A DNA stretch of 64,000 nt from assembly GCA_905221605.1 (NCBI GenBank), contig CAJNDS010002150.1:477485-541484 (forward strand), written 5' to 3'. Position 1 is the stretch's first letter. Each line of letters opens with the position of its first letter. The notes below the pieces were generated by a model, which made no database searches, was not told where the DNA came from, and was given only the letters and a program-made list of their open reading frames with translations. The stretch is from Symbiodinium natans. Lineage: Eukaryota; Sar; Dinophyceae; Suessiales; Symbiodiniaceae. Position numbers and translations under genes: made by a program. This document shows positions 1 to 12,145 of the stretch, piece after piece.

Positions 1-1380
1 TCAAGATTTTTAAGTTTCAGAACAATAAGGCTGAGAGTTTGGGGTTGCGAGGTTAGGTTTCCGAAACCCAAAACCCTAAACCCTAAACCCTGAGAGTTTG
101 GAGCTTCGGGACTGGAGAGTGTGGGTTTAGTGCATTGGGGCTTCGAGTGTAGGTTTGGAGGGTAGAGGTTTAGGGTTTAGGCTTTGAAGATTGGGGTTGA
201 GGGGTTTAGGGTTTAGGGCTTAGAGTGTCCGAAGTCCTGAACCCTAAGCTTTAGGGCTTGGGTTTAGGGTTTAGGGCTTAGGGGTTAGGGGTTAGGGGTT
301 AGGGGTTAGGGTTTAGGGGCTTAGGGTTTAGGGGCTTAGGGTTTAGGGTTTAAATTTACGGTTCCCAGAAACTTCACCTTGTGGAGAATCTGGGACTCAT
401 GCAACCCGGTGAATTCAAGGATTGAGGGCTTAGGCTTCAGGGTTCAGGGTTCAGGGTTTAGGGTTCAGGGTTTAGGGTTTGGGGTTTAGGGTTCAGGTTT
501 TTTTGGAATTTTTTGGGTGTATCGTTGAGGGCGCGAAAACGTTGCAGTAGTGTTGGGTTGAGAAGACCCTTTGAGGGTGTAGGCGTTTAGGGTGAAAGGG
601 TTTTAGAGTTTGGGAACGAAAGGAGAACCTGCCTGCCGGAGGCTGTCGCTAGCTTCATCCTGCCATGCATGACAAACTTATGGCTAACAGGGCCTGAGGT
701 GAACGTTTAGGGTGTATACGACCCCCCCCCCCCCAACCCCCCCCCACCTCTCCCCCGGGCAGCCTCCTCGCCTAGTGTTTAAAGTTTACAAGGGTCTGGG
801 TTTGGGATTTAGGGTTGAGGGTTCAGGGGTCTGCTTCAGTCGGGTCCTGCCCGGCGCGGAGCAGGAATGCTTTCCCAGCGCGATACTGCCGGGACCACCT
901 GGGAACTCAACCCTAGAGAACCTAAAACCCCAAACCCTAAACCCTAAACCCTATATAAACCCTAAACCCTAAACCCTAAGCCAACCCCGACCAATCGGAA
1001 TTTCCTGCACACGACAACCCTCAACCGCAACAGGTTGCAGGATCCAGAACGTCTAGCTTGGGGAAGATTCAGCCTTTGAACTGTGGCGACTTTGGCCCCA
1101 GAAGAGTTTCGGAAACCCGACTCCATCTTGTGAGGTTTTACATGGCCTTTGTGAGGCTGTTGGGGAAGGAGGGAGGTACATGCACGAACCGTGGGCTGCC
1201 GTCAGGGAAGTTGACCTAAGCTAGGGCTTAGGGTTTAGGATGTACTTAAGGTTAAGGGCAAGGGTTTAGGGTTTAGGATTTAGGGTTTCGGGTTTAGGGT
1301 CTAGAGACCCTAAACCCCAAGGAGGAATCCGTAAGGGTTCTCGTGGCTTTCTTGCCTCCAGTGCTTGGCGCACTCTCAAG

Positions 1381-1449
1381 GCAAGCGTTCAGGAACTCAA
1401 GTCGACCATACAAGAATTGCATAGATACAAGCATCTGGCTTCCCGACGA
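1381..1449 (+). CDS. Possible plus-strand coiled-coil exon
   Basis: 23 codons in phase 0 after an AG|G acceptor, ending before GTCTAAG. The peptide includes VQELKSTIQELHRYK, clearly heptad-like. It is on the strand opposite to the other exons and lies beyond the last minus-strand exon at 2295, so it may belong to a convergent gene. Confidence 0.35.
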
Positions 1450-2294
1450 GTCTAAGCGGGTTTAGGGTTTAGGGTTTAGGGTTTAGGGTTTAGGGTTTAG
1501 GGTTTAGGGTTTAGGGTTTAGGGTAGATCCATGGTCCCCGATTCTGGTCCCTTACCTTCTTTAAAAGGTTCTGAGCTTAGGGGCCCTGGTGTGCTATGGA
1601 GAATACAAGGGGTGCATAGCTACCTCAGAAGGATGGGAAAGCCTTTGCCCACAGCCCTCACCCTACGTTGTCGGAAGCCAAAAAACCTCAAGCCCTAAAC
1701 CCTAGCCCTAAACCCTAAATCCTAAACCCTAAACCCGAAAACTTCAATGAGAGTCCCCTGAAGATTTGGGCGATAAGTCCCAAACCACCCTGAGCCCTAA
1801 ACCCTTATGGGGCGAAACTCGGACAGAATGCTGCACCCTCAAACCCTAAACCCTAGCCCTAAACCCTAAACCCTAAACCCTAAACCCTAAACCCTAACCG
1901 AAGCCTGGGGACTGCGTGTCCCAACGATACCCCAAGCAAGGCCCAAGGCTCATGAGTCAGAACCTTAACCCTGAGACCTTCTAACCCCTAAACCCTGTGC
2001 CCAATGTAGGGTTTAGGGTTTAGGGTTTAGGGTTTAGGGTTTAGGGTTTAGGGTTTAGGGTTTAGGGTTTAGGGTTTAGGGTTTAGGGTTTAGGGTTTAG
2101 ATCGTTCAAGCCAGACACTCTTGACGACTCTAGCCTGGACCCGAAAGCCCTCAAACCCCCTAACCCCCGCCCCCAGGCACGCCTAAACCCCTGAGCCTCT
2201 GGACTGAACCCTGAACACCAGAACCCTAGACTCCCTCAACCCCAAAACCACTCTAAACCCTAAACCCGTCAGGCCCTTAAGCACTTTGCCGCAC

Positions 2295-2355
2295 GGGCCG
2301 CTGCTTCAGCGCCGAACCAGCAGAGACCCAGGACGGGCCTCTGCCGTCGATTCGC
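2295..2355 (-). CDS. Module exon, GW-type end
   Basis: 61 bp, entered in phase 2: its first base completes the AG left by the exon at 3147-3202 to an Arg codon. It then reads 20 codons containing RGPSWVSAGSALKQRP, matching the GWVTVKGN.GT part of the module with Ser for the first Gly. It ends in phase 0 before GTGCGG. This is the lowest-coordinate minus-strand module exon recognised. Confidence 0.55.
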
Positions 2356-3146
2356 CTCGCGTAAGTCTAGGGCTTCGGGTCAAAGATGTTGAGGGTTCAG
2401 GGTTTGGGGTTTAGGGTTTAGGGTTTGGGTTTTAGGGTTTAGGGTTTAGGGTTTAGGGTTTAGGGTTTAGGGTTTAGGGTTTAGGGTTTAGGGTTTAGGG
2501 TTTAGGGTTTAGGGTTTAGGGTTTAGGTAGGGTTTAGGGTTTAGGGTTTAGGGTTTAGGGTTTAGGGTTTAGGGTTTAGGGTTTAGGGTTTAGGGTTTAG
2601 GGTTTAGGGTTTAGGGTTTAGGAGCTTCGGGAAGAGTGACGTGGCATGGAGGGGCTCAGGGCTTTGGAGCTTCAGGGCCCTGGAGGGTCGACAGCTCACA
2701 GGGTTTATAAGCTTTGGAGCTGAACTCTTCCTCCGAAACAAAAACCGAGGGATTAAGCCCTCGGCCCGACGCCCGTTTTGGGTTTGGGGTTTACTTCTAG
2801 GGTTTAGGATTTAGGGTTTAGGTTTAGGAAAACCCAAGTCCCAAATGGGGGCTTACGATAATACGGGGAGGGGGTCCTGTTTATCAGGGGATCTCCTACT
2901 ATTTGAGGGTGTATATTAGGGCTCCCTTATTTTCGTCAACTCCCAAACGGCTTCGCGTTCTACTACTTGCTGGAGAACCCTCAAAACATAGAAGGTTATG
3001 ATCCTTATATTGCCAGTAGAAGGAAGAACTTATTCTATTTATTTAATTAATTTATTAATTATTTTTTTTCGTTTTTTTTGGGGGGAAGAGGGCTCTTCAG
3101 CAAATAGTAGTTTAGGGTTGAGGGTTTAGGGCTCCTTCTCGCGGGC

Positions 3147-3202
3147 CTCAGCTGCACCACGTGCTCCGGCTGTTGGGCTTCCTCCTTCGTGGCTTCGAGG
3201 AC
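3147..3202 (-). CDS. Module exon, VLE..KEE core
   Basis: 56 bp starting in phase 0 after CTGGAG|GTC and ending in phase 2 before a GC donor. The peptide VLEATKEEAQQPEHVVQL fits the module core (VLEGPKEE....R.R). It continues in frame from 4310-4344, which ends HVGE, and into 2295-2355, so the reading survives two introns of about 1.1 and 0.8 kb made of TTTAGGG arrays and small inverted-repeat elements. Confidence 0.6.
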
Positions 3203-4309
3203 CTCCAGGCAGCCCAAAACGCCACAACGCCACAAAAAACTCTGAAGGGTTTAGGGTTTAGGGTTTAGGGTTTAGGGTTTAGGGTTTAGGGTTTAGGGTT
3301 TAGGGTTTAGGGTTTAGGGTTTAGGGTTTAGGGTTTAGAGTTTAGGGTTTAGGTTTTAGGGTTTAGGGTTTAAACACCCTGAAGCCTTAAACATTTGGGG
3401 GGGGTTTACGATATTATAAGGGGTACCTTATTGGGGTCCTGAAAAAATTGGGGATCCTACTATTTGGGGGTCTATACTAGGGGTCCCCTATTGTCGTAAA
3501 CCCCCATTTCAACCCGAAAGCCAAGAACCCAACGATCAGTTGCATTTTGTTGCTAGCTGAACCTCGTAGTATGCCTAGAGCGACTGGGCCGACACAGGTT
3601 TAGGGTTTGGGGATTTTAGGTTTAGGGGTTAGGGTTTAGGGTTTCGAATTTGCATGCCCAAGTGGCGCCCTAAATTGAAATGGCTTAGTTAGCTGACAAC
3701 CAACGGCCACAGCCACATAGATGCTCAAGTGCATTGAACTGCCTGACTAATAATAAGGAAGATGAACGTCTTCACCACCTGCCCGTTTGCTCCAACCGAC
3801 ACGAGAACGGAGATGTGTCAGCAAACTGAACTCTCTCATTTTTGGAAGAATCGGCATATTTCGTGCTTCCAAGAAAGACCCCGAGTAACCCACCCAGCCC
3901 GCACCCGTTTAGTAAGAAATCACATGTACTAAACCTTTGTATGGCACATTTACCGTTTGAAACAGTCGGATAACAAACAGCGCCGTTGCAAACAGGTCCT
4001 AGACCCAGGAATAATCTAGGAACAAAAGGGGTGCCTTTTTTGGTTGAAAGGGGCTTATTTCAGGGAACCTCGACCCTACTCTGGGTCGGGGATGGGCCGC
4101 GGGTGCTGCGCCGAAATTATCCGCACATGCATGCTGCACCCGAAACCCTCAACCCTAAGCCCTAAACCCTGAACCGAACCCTGAACCCTAAACCCTAAGC
4201 CCTAAACCCTGAACCCTGAACCCTGACCCTAAACCCTAAACCCGAACCCCTGAACCCTAAACCCTGAGCCCTAGCCCCAGAATGGCGATTCCACAGGAGC
4301 CTCGAACAC

Positions 4310-4344
4310 CTCCCCCACATGCAAGGCGCGCACGGACGCAGAGC
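4310..4344 (-). CDS. Module exon, VRALHVGE
   Basis: 35 bp after a strong pyrimidine-rich acceptor (about 20 nt of C/T-rich sequence before AG). It is entered in phase 1 (two bases finish a Ser codon) and reads SASVRALHVGE, then GTGTTC as donor. The upstream exon 7489-7543 ends in phase 1, as required, and the downstream exon 3147-3202 continues HVGE into VLEATKEE. Confidence 0.55.
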
Positions 4345-5831
4345 CTGGGCGGAGGCGGAGAGACGAGCCGAATGAAAAAAACCCTAGGGTTGAAGGCTTG
4401 GGATTCTAAATCTAGGGGTGTAGGGTTTAGGGTTTAGGTTTTAGGGTTCTAGGGTTTTAGGGTTTTAGGGTTTAGGGTTTAGGTTTTAGGGTTTTGGGGT
4501 CTTAGGGTTTTAGGGTTTAGGGTTTAGGGTTTAGGGTTTAGGGTTTAGGGTTTAGGGTTTAGGGTTTAGGGTTTAGGGTTTAGGGTTTAGGGCTTGGGCT
4601 CTGGGCTGAAGAGACGTGGAAAATGCGCAGGCAGATGTCCCTGAACCCTAAGCCCCCCTATATAGGAACCCTGAGAAGCTTCTAACGGCAACACGAATTC
4701 AGGGAGACCTGCGACCGTATGTAGGGTTTAATCTCTGGTTCGAAACCTGAATCTCTTACAGTGTACGGTTATAGACGGTAAGCGTCTCCGAAGATGTTGG
4801 AAGATGTTCAAGATGGGGCCTGAAACATAGGCGCAAGCGCAACAACATCCCAAGATTCAGTAGTAGTAGATCAAGGGAACCCTACCAAGGGGCCCCCAAC
4901 CCTCTCTCACAGCAGCATCACTGCGAGTCCGAGACCCTTACCATAAAACCCTAAACCGCTGAAGACCCTCCTTGCCCTGAAGATCTCGGGCAGGAAGCTG
5001 GAAGAGAGCGCTCTGCTCAGCGTTCCAGGGCGGGTGATGGCCTTAGCATCCGAAGGCATCGTCCGAAACCCCAAAACCCAAAACCATAAACCCTAAACCC
5101 CAAACCTGAACCCTAAACCCTAAACCCCAAACTCCAAACCCTAAACCTCCAAGGGCCCTGGGCCATGAATCCTGAAGCCCTAGCGCCCCAGACCCTGACA
5201 CCCTAAACCCCGAAGCCCCTAAGCCTAGACCCCCTAAACCCTAAACCCGAAACTCTAAACCCTGAACCCTAAACTTAACTCTAAGCCCTAAACGTAACCC
5301 TAAATCCTTAAATCTCAACCTCAACCCTCAATGACCCAACCCAAAGCAACCCCTACCAAGCACAAAGAAACTCCAACCATAGGGCCGTACCTGGTGCTGG
5401 GCCGGGCTAGATCCAAAAGAAGCGCTGAGGGTTTAGGGTTTAGTGTTTAGGGTTTAGGGCTTCGGGTTTAGGGTTGCCCCAGTACCTGATCCCATAATTG
5501 CTGCAGGTTCGCACTCAGAGCAAGGTAACCCTTAAACCAAAAGCCAGAACCCTGCTTTTGGAGCTCATAGGGCGACTCTCGAGGATCAAGGGTACACGAG
5601 CCTCGACAGAACTGTACTGTCGCTTCGGGGTTGCAGGGGTTGAGTTTCGGGTTTAGGGCTTAGGGTTTAGGGTTTAGAGTCTAGGGTTTAGGGTTTAGGC
5701 TTTAGGGTTTAGGGTTTAGGGCTTGGCTCCCGCCGGATCTCTGAACCCTTGACCCATCAACGCCCCAAACTCTTGACACTAAGCTCGGTGCGTAGTGCTT
5801 TGTACAAGGCTCCAGGAACACCTTGGGCTAT

Positions 5832-6768
5832 TGTGGGATGGGGTGAAGACTCTTCTTTGTGTGTAGATAGACAGACAGACAGATAGATAGATAGATAGGT
5901 AGATAGATAGATAGATTCATAGATTAGATAGATAGATAGATGGCTTAGATAGATGGATTAGATAGATAGATAGATAGATATGCACGTATAGGCATTTGCA
6001 GTTGTGGTTTCATGTACGTGTATATTTCTATATAGACATCTGTCTATAAGTATATGTTTTCATGGTACATATACATATATAGAAAATGTATACCTTCTGG
6101 GTATATATATATATATGTACATATTTGTTTGTCTATTGATATGACGTGGCGTGGCGAAATATGATGTGATGTGATGTTATGTGATATGACGTGATATGAT
6201 GTTGACCATGTTCATCATCATCGTCACTGTCATAAACATATCAATACCCGAAAGGTTCACAACGCATTGAGGCTTCTGGGTCTACTAGGGGCGCTCCAAA
6301 TGGAAAAGGCCAGCTAAACAGACCATAAAACGAACACAAAAAAAAACAACTGTCAACTCCTATGCCCCCAAACCCTAACATTTCAGGTCCCTGTGGGATG
6401 GGGTAAAGACTCTTCTTTGTGTGTAGATAGACAGATAGATAGATCGATAGATAAATAGATTCATAGATAGATGTGTTAGATAGATGGATTAGATAGATAG
6501 ATAGATATGCACGTATAGGTATTTGTGGTTTCGTGTACGTGTATATTTCTTTCTAGACATCGGTAAATAAGTATATGCTTTAATGGCACACACACATGGA
6601 AAATGTATACCCTTCTGGGTGTGTATGTGTATATATATATATATATATATATTTGTTTATTGATATGACGTGGTGTGGCGAAATATGAAATGATGTGATA
6701 TGATGTGATATGATGTGATATGATGTGATGTGATATGACGTGATATGATGTGGTAAACAACAACGGAC

Positions 6769-6813
<45 letters not shown>

Positions 6814-7003
6814 GATCATGATCATGATCATCATCATCATCGTCATCGTCATCGTCATAAACACATCAATACCCGACAGGTTCGCAACGCATTGAGGCTT
6901 CTGGGTCTTCTAGGGGCGCTCCAAATTGAACAAAGCCAGCTAAACAGACCATGGACACGAATGAACAAAAAAACAACTCTCAACTCCTATGCCCCCAAAC
7001 CCC
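5832..7003. repeat. Segmental tandem duplication, two copies of about 0.55-0.6 kb
   Basis: 5832-6375 and 6392-7003 start with the same TGTGGGATGGGG and end with the same TCAACTCCTATGCCCCCAAA. Both contain GATA-type repeats, the GGTATACATTTTC-like island, GATGTGATAT repeats and a segment from GTTCGCAACGCATTGAGG onward. Copy 2 has an expanded CAT array. No credible coding frame was seen; the peptides are repeat translations. Confidence 0.85.
6770..6858. repeat. CAT/ATG trinucleotide microsatellite
   Basis: Run of CAT triplets with GAT and CGT interruptions, within copy 2 of the tandem duplication. The corresponding site in copy 1 (about 6210-6240) holds only a few triplets, so it expanded after duplication. 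Confidence 0.9.
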
Positions 7004-7488
7004 TAGCGACTGAACCCAGGCGGAACCAGGATTATGGTTCAGGGTTCCTTGAATTCCTCACTCCAGCTGCAGTGATGCTTCAGGTCGCTCTAGAGCCCTG
7101 CAAGCTTCCGAACCCCGGAGAGCCCGAAGCCCCTAAACCCTAAACCCTAAACCCTAAACCCTAAACCCTAAACCCTAAACCCTAAACCCTAAACCCTAAA
7201 CCCTAAACCCTAAACCCTAAACCCTAAACCCTGCCCACTTCTTGATTTGGTCTAGGCCTTAGACGCTCATCGGGATTGAGGCTTTGGGGCTTTTGGGGAG
7301 TTTAGGGCTTCGAGTTTCTCTAAGGCGTTTAGGGGTCAGAAAACCCTAAACCCTAAACCCTAAACCCTAAACCCTAAACCCTAAACCCTAAACCCTAAAC
7401 CCTAAACCCTAAACCCTAAACCCTAAACCCTAAACCCTAAACCCCTAAACCCCTAAACCCCTAAACCCCTAAACTGAGCTACTCGGAC

Positions 7489-7543
7489 TGGGCCATGCGG
7501 CGGTCCCTGCGTTTCCTTTCACCGTCACCCAGCCCGCCGTCTC
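7489..7543 (-). CDS. Module exon, GWVTVKGNAGT
   Basis: 55 bp after GCTGCCAG|GAG, phase 0 in and phase 1 out before GTCCGAG. The peptide ETAGWVTVKGNAGTAAWP carries the clearest copy of the GW.TVKGN.GT signature. Phase 1 output matches the phase 1 input of 4310-4344. Flanked by CCCTAAA repeats on the left and degenerate TTTAGGG on the right. Confidence 0.65.
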
Positions 7544-8097
7544 CTGGCAGCCGCCCAGATTTTTTCCGAGGTTTAGGGTTCAGGGTTGAGGGTTTAGGGT
7601 TTAGGGTCTAGGGTTCAGGGTTCAGGGGTTAGGGCTTCGGGGTTCAAGGTTGAGGGTTGAGGGTTAGGGTTTAGGGTTCAGGGTTTAGGGTTTAGGGTTC
7701 AGGGTTGAGGGTTGAGGGTTGAGAGTTTAGGGCTTAGGGTTCAGGGTTCAGGGTTCGGGATTAGGGGGCTACCGGCGTATCTTCGGGCCCTGGATGGATT
7801 TGAGTTGCAAGGTGGTTTAGGGTGCCGGGTTTAGAGCTTAGCACGGCAAGGTCCAAGAGGCCATGAACCTAAACCCTACGCCCCAAACCCATGCCCTACA
7901 CCCTATTCCCTATACCCTATACCCTATACCCTATACCCTATTCCCTAAACCCTAAACCCTAAACCCTAAACCCTAAACCCTAAACCCTAAACGCTATTCC
8001 CTATACCCTCAAGCCGAGGGAGTGAACTCCGGGCTTCGTGTTTTTTAGGGCTTTTGGAGTCTGGGCGAGTGTTGAGTCTTTAGGGTTTTAGGGTTTG

Positions 8098-8275
<178 letters not shown>

Positions 8276-8291
8276 AGGGATGTTCTAAGGG

Positions 8292-8395
8292 TTGCTACAT
8301 AGTCACTTACTATGGGTCCTTGATTGGGGAACCCTTCTGTTCCCCTTTTAATGTAACGGACCATATTCAGGGACTATGGAATTACCCTTGGAGTT
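8292..8395. mobile_element. Small inverted-repeat element, CATGGTCCCTT-like family
   Basis: Island from GCTACATAGTC to GACTATGGAATTACC with diverged inverted ends. Related to the better-preserved 63-bp copy at 50943-51005. No coding capacity; non-autonomous. Confidence 0.4.
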
Positions 8396-8874
8396 TTGGA
8401 GATTAAAGTCGGGCCTATGGTTGAGGGGTTTTAGAGTTCAAGGTTATAGGCTTCGGGTTTAGGGCTTCGGGCTGTTGGGGTTTCAGGGTTTAGGGCTTAG
8501 GGTTTGGGGCTTTAGGGCTGGACCGTTGCACAGGCTAGGTTTGGAGGAGGTGCTCCCCGAATCGAAAGAGGGACCTTATAAAACTACATATTTAGGACGG
8601 GGAGCTGCAGATGTAAGCCTCACACAAAAATGGCTGTCAGTAAGATGATCTGGGGTGCTCACCCTAAACCCGAGACCTTAAGCGCTGAACCCCAAACCTC
8701 AACCAAGCCCATTCTACTTGTGGTCAGTATCATGATCTGGTGCCCTAAACCCCAAACCCCAAACCCTAAACCCTAAACCCCAAACCCTAAACCCTAAGCC
8801 TTGAACCCCCAACCTCCAAAAACCCCAAAGCCCCCACCTCCCTCCATCAAGGGCACTGTAAGTACACCGTGCGC

Positions 8875-8895
8875 CTCGGCGCCCAAGAGCCGCAC
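8875..8895 (-). CDS. Possible short module exon, VRLLGAE
   Basis: 21 bp after CCTGCAG|GTG and before a GC donor, phase 0 in and out, reading VRLLGAE. This would fit the R.RAR segment just before ETAGWVTVKGN of 7489-7543. Very short, hence low confidence; longer versions are possible. Confidence 0.35.
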
Positions 8896-9409
8896 CTGCA
8901 GGCGCCGGATGCCTCGGGCGTCTAGGGGCCACTTGGAGGTTCATGGGGCATTCTTGGGGTTTTGGGGGTTTTGGGGGTTTTGGGGTTTAGGGTTTAGGGT
9001 TTAGGGTTTAGGGTTTAGGGTTTAGGGTTAGGGTCTGACAGGGTCTAGGGTCTGGGGTTTAGGATGTCCGGGATTGTGGGGACGTCGGGTTTGTAGCGTA
9101 AGCCATTTAGCGCTCAAGGGTCTTAGGGTGCAGAAGGGCTAGAGATTTTCCGGGGCTCAGTCTGCGCAATGCTTTTGCACCCCTACCGTGCCTCCGACAT
9201 GAAGCCTTGAAGCCCAAGACCCTATACCCCCACCCTTCTTCCTTGCCATAGGGCGCGGTTGTAAGTTGTTATAGGGTTGGAGTATGATATTCTGGGTTTA
9301 AAGGCCATGGCCGACTGGACAAAACATACCCCCAACGCCCGAAACCCACAACAGAAAATCAAAACCGGCACAGAGCCCCACGCGGGGGCCCGCGCGCACA
9401 CACACACAC

Positions 9410-9470
9410 ACACAAACAAAACACAAACACAAACACAAACACAAACACAAACACAAACACAAACACCAAA
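9410..9470. repeat. CA and ACAAAC microsatellite
   Basis: A CA run (about 9396-9412) followed by about nine ACAAAC hexamers. The open frames over it are repeat translations. Confidence 0.9.
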
Positions 9471-9885
9471 CGGACAAAGAACAAACGGACAAAGAACAAA
9501 ACAAAGCCAACCCGGGAAACCTGAACCCTCGACCTTTAACCCAAAATCTCTGTGGCCTAAACGGAACACCGCAGGCCTCCAGGGAGTTGAAACTAGAGTC
9601 CTCAACTTAGTACCCAGTACTAGCCCTTAATTGGGGACCTGCTTTCTGAAGCCTACTAAGCCCGAGCTGGACCCCTAAACCCCAAACGCCATCATTTAAG
9701 CCATAAGCCCTAACGCCCAGATCCGCCCGAGAATTTAGGACTTAGGGTTTACGGTTTGACGACAACTGGAAACCCTAAACCCCAAATCCTAAACCCTAAA
9801 CCCTGAGCCCTAAGCCCTAAGCCCTAAGCCCGAAGCCCTAAACCTACCCTAAACCCTGAACGAAGCAAAAAAGCGAAATCATACG

Positions 9886-9983
9886 CGGGTTTACGATCAT
9901 AGGGGACCCGCAAAATAGACCCCCAAAAAGAAGGGTCCTCTCATAACAAGACCTATACGGTACACCTAGTATCGTAAACCCCA
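9886..9983. mobile_element. Small inverted-repeat element, GGGTTTACGA family
   Basis: Begins GGGTTTACGATCAT and ends CTAGTATCGTAAACCCC, with internal GACCCCCAAAAAGAAGGGTCC. Same family as 2846-2950, 3396-3506, 30281-30352 and 50408-50498. Non-coding, MITE-like. Confidence 0.55.
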
Positions 9984-10081
9984 ATATGGTAGAGGTACAG
10001 CCCTTAAAACCCTCAACCCTAAACCCTAAACCCTAAGCCCTAAACCCTTTATATTTTGGAAGGCAGAAGGCCAGTGGTGGG

Positions 10082-10102
10082 CTCCTCCTCCGCCGCCGCA
10101 CC
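10082..10102 (-). CDS. Possible module exon fragment, GAAAEEE
   Basis: After GCTTGCCCAG the frame GAAAEEEP opens. Position and sequence would fit between FLLAE of 10724-10786 and VRLLGAE of 8875-8895 in the module. The donor is unclear (GC inside a GAGGAGGAGCCC run), so the left end is provisional. Confidence 0.3.
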
Positions 10103-10500
10103 CTGGGCAAGCCAGCTTGCGGGTGCAGGGTTTTGGGGTTCAGGTATTGGGGCTTAGGGTTCTTTTTAATTTAGGGCTTAGGGTTTAAGGTTTAGGGTTT
10201 AGGCAGTTTAGGGTTTAGGGTTTAGGTTTTAGGGTTTATGGGTTATGGGTTATGGGTTACGGGTTTAGGGCCTTGGGAGGTTCGAAAGTTGGAGGGTTTG
10301 GGGAAGTAGGAGATTGTGGGGCTTAGGGTGCTGTTTTAGGGTTTAGGGTTTAGGGTTTAGGGTTTAGGGTTTAGGGTTTAGGGTTTAGGGTTTAGGGTTT
10401 AGGGTTTAGGGTTTAGGGTTTAGGGTTTAGGGTTTAGGGTTTAGGGTTTAGGGTTTAGGGCGATCCTGGGAGGGTCGAAAGTTTGAGGCTTGGGGAAGTC

Positions 10501-10526
10501 GGGGGGGGGGGGGGGGGGGGGGGGGG
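10501..10526. repeat. G homopolymer, 26 bp
   Basis: Uninterrupted run of 26 G. Comparable tracts: 12811-12826 (G), 37502-37524 (C), 39729-39750 (C) and 50408-50420 (G). The length may be a polymerase or assembly artefact. Confidence 0.9.
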
Positions 10527-10723
10527 CGCAGGGGATTTGGGGGCTCGAAGTTCAACCCGTTTGGGGCGTAGGGTCTAAGGGTTGAGGGCTTAAGCTCCCC
10601 TAAACCCTAAACCCTACACCCCAAACCCTAAACCCTAAACCCTAAACCCTAAACCCTAAACCCTAAACCCTAAACCCTAAACCCTAAACCCTAAACCCTA
10701 AACCCCCACCCCCCGAAGCGCGC

Positions 10724-10786
10724 CTCGGCCAGGAGGAAGGTGCCGCTGTCCAACTTCTTGGTCATTTTGCTTTTGAGGTCCAAGTC
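10724..10786 (-). CDS. Module exon, KSKMTKKLDSGTFLLAE
   Basis: 63 bp (21 codons), phase 0 both ends, after CACTTCGAG|GAC and before GC. KSKMTKKLDSGTFLLAE resembles the module segment SK.TRKL..GEVLEVLEGP. Left flank is CCCTAAA array and right flank TTTAGGG array, the usual inverted arrangement. Confidence 0.55.
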
Positions 10787-11189
10787 CTCGAAGTGGGGCT
10801 CTGAAAGGGCTCTCACGGGCATCTCGGAGGGTTTAGGGTTTAGGGTTTAGGGTTTAGGGTTTAGGGTTTAGGGTTTAGGGTTTAGGGTTTAGGGTTTAGG
10901 GGTTTGAGGGTTTAGGGTTGAGGGTTTGAGGGTTTGAGGGTTTCAGGGTTTGAGGGTTTCAGGGTTTAAGGGTTTCAGGGTTTGAGGGCTTGAAGCGTTA
11001 GGGTTTGGGGGTTTGGGGGTTTGAGGGTCTGAGGGGGGTCCGGAAGTTTACTGCGAAAGGATTTTCTCCTGCGAAAGGCTTTTCTCTCCACCCCCAAAGC
11101 CACCAACTCTGCAATCCAACATAAGGCAATACATGTGGATATACCAAGGCCCCTAAACCCTGATCCTCCAAAGCCACTGGACTATGGTT

Positions 11190-11700
11190 TAGGGGCTTAG
11201 GGGCTTAGGGGCTTAGGGGTTTAGGGGCTTAGGGGCTTAGGGGTTTAGGGGTTTAGGGGTTTAGGGGTTTAGGGGTTTAGGGGTTTAGGGGTTTAGGGGT
11301 TTAGGGGTTTAGGGGTTTAGGGTTTAGGGGAGCCGTGGGTCTGTCGGGATGGGTTGAGGGTTCGGGTTCGCGCAAGGAGAGGGAGGGGAGAGGTAACTTG
11401 ACAACCTAATCTAAACCCTGGCCTAGCCAGAAAAGCATCATGAACAGCAACTCCCCAAACCCCTAAACCCGGAACCCTAAACCCTTGAACCCCTGAACCC
11501 CTGAACCCTGAACCCTTGAACCCTTGAACCCTTGAACCCGTGAACCCCTGAACCCCTGAACCCTTGAACCCTTGAACCCGTGAACCCCTGAACCGCTGAA
11601 CCCCTGAACCCCTGAACCCTTGAACCCTTGAACCCTTGAACCCTTGAACCCTTGAACCCTTGAACCCTTGAACCCTAAACCCTAAACTCAGCCAGAGCGG
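11190..11700. repeat. Octamer and nonamer variant arrays (GGGGTTTA; CCCTTGAAC)
   Basis: 11190-11325 is tandem GGGGTTTA/GGGGCTTA. 11460-11690 is tandem CCCTTGAAC/CCCCTGAAC. They are internally uniform but differ from each other, separated by a short unique island (about 11330-11455) in which no gene was recognised. Confidence 0.85.
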
Positions 11701-12145
11701 CGCTTGTCATCGCGACGGGCGTGGTACATCTGTACCTCTGGCCAAACCCTGAACCGAACCCTAAACCCCCCCGGCCCTAAACCCTAAACCCTAAACAATA
11801 AACGCTAAACCCTAAACCCGAAACCCTAAACCCTAAACCCTGAACCCTGAACCCTGAACCCTGAACCCTGAACCGAACCCTAAACCCCTTCAGCCCTAAA
11901 CACTAAGCCCTGAACCGTGAAACCCTACCCCTAAGCCCTGAACCCTAAACCCCCTAAGCCCTCAACCTTTATCCGCCAAACCCAGGATCTTCTGGGCTAG
12001 CTTCCTTTCTACGGTTTAGGGTTTAGGGTTTAGGGTTTAGGGTTTAGGGTTTAGGGTTTAGGGTTTAGGGTTTAGGGTTTAGGGTTTAGGGTTTAGGGTT
12101 GTGTCTAGGCTTTAAGTTTTAGGCCTCGGGTTTTCATGCTCACCA

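Larger units (their letters stand above)
4345..7488. other. Gene-poor stretch: repeats, tandem duplication, microsatellites
   Basis: Contains TTTAGGG and CCCTAAA blocks (4430-4590, 5043-5345, 5650-5725, 7134-7232, 7342-7476), the tandem duplication described separately and GATA/CAT microsatellites. A unique island at 4975-5065 reads coil-like on both strands (KLEESALLSV on plus; LPARDLQ after a C/T-rich acceptor on minus) and was not assigned. In the exon model this is one intron. Confidence 0.6.

Noticed and set aside
6476-6864. Minus-strand (M)n and ISYHI repeat ORFs
   Set aside because: CAT and GATGTGATAT microsatellite translation.
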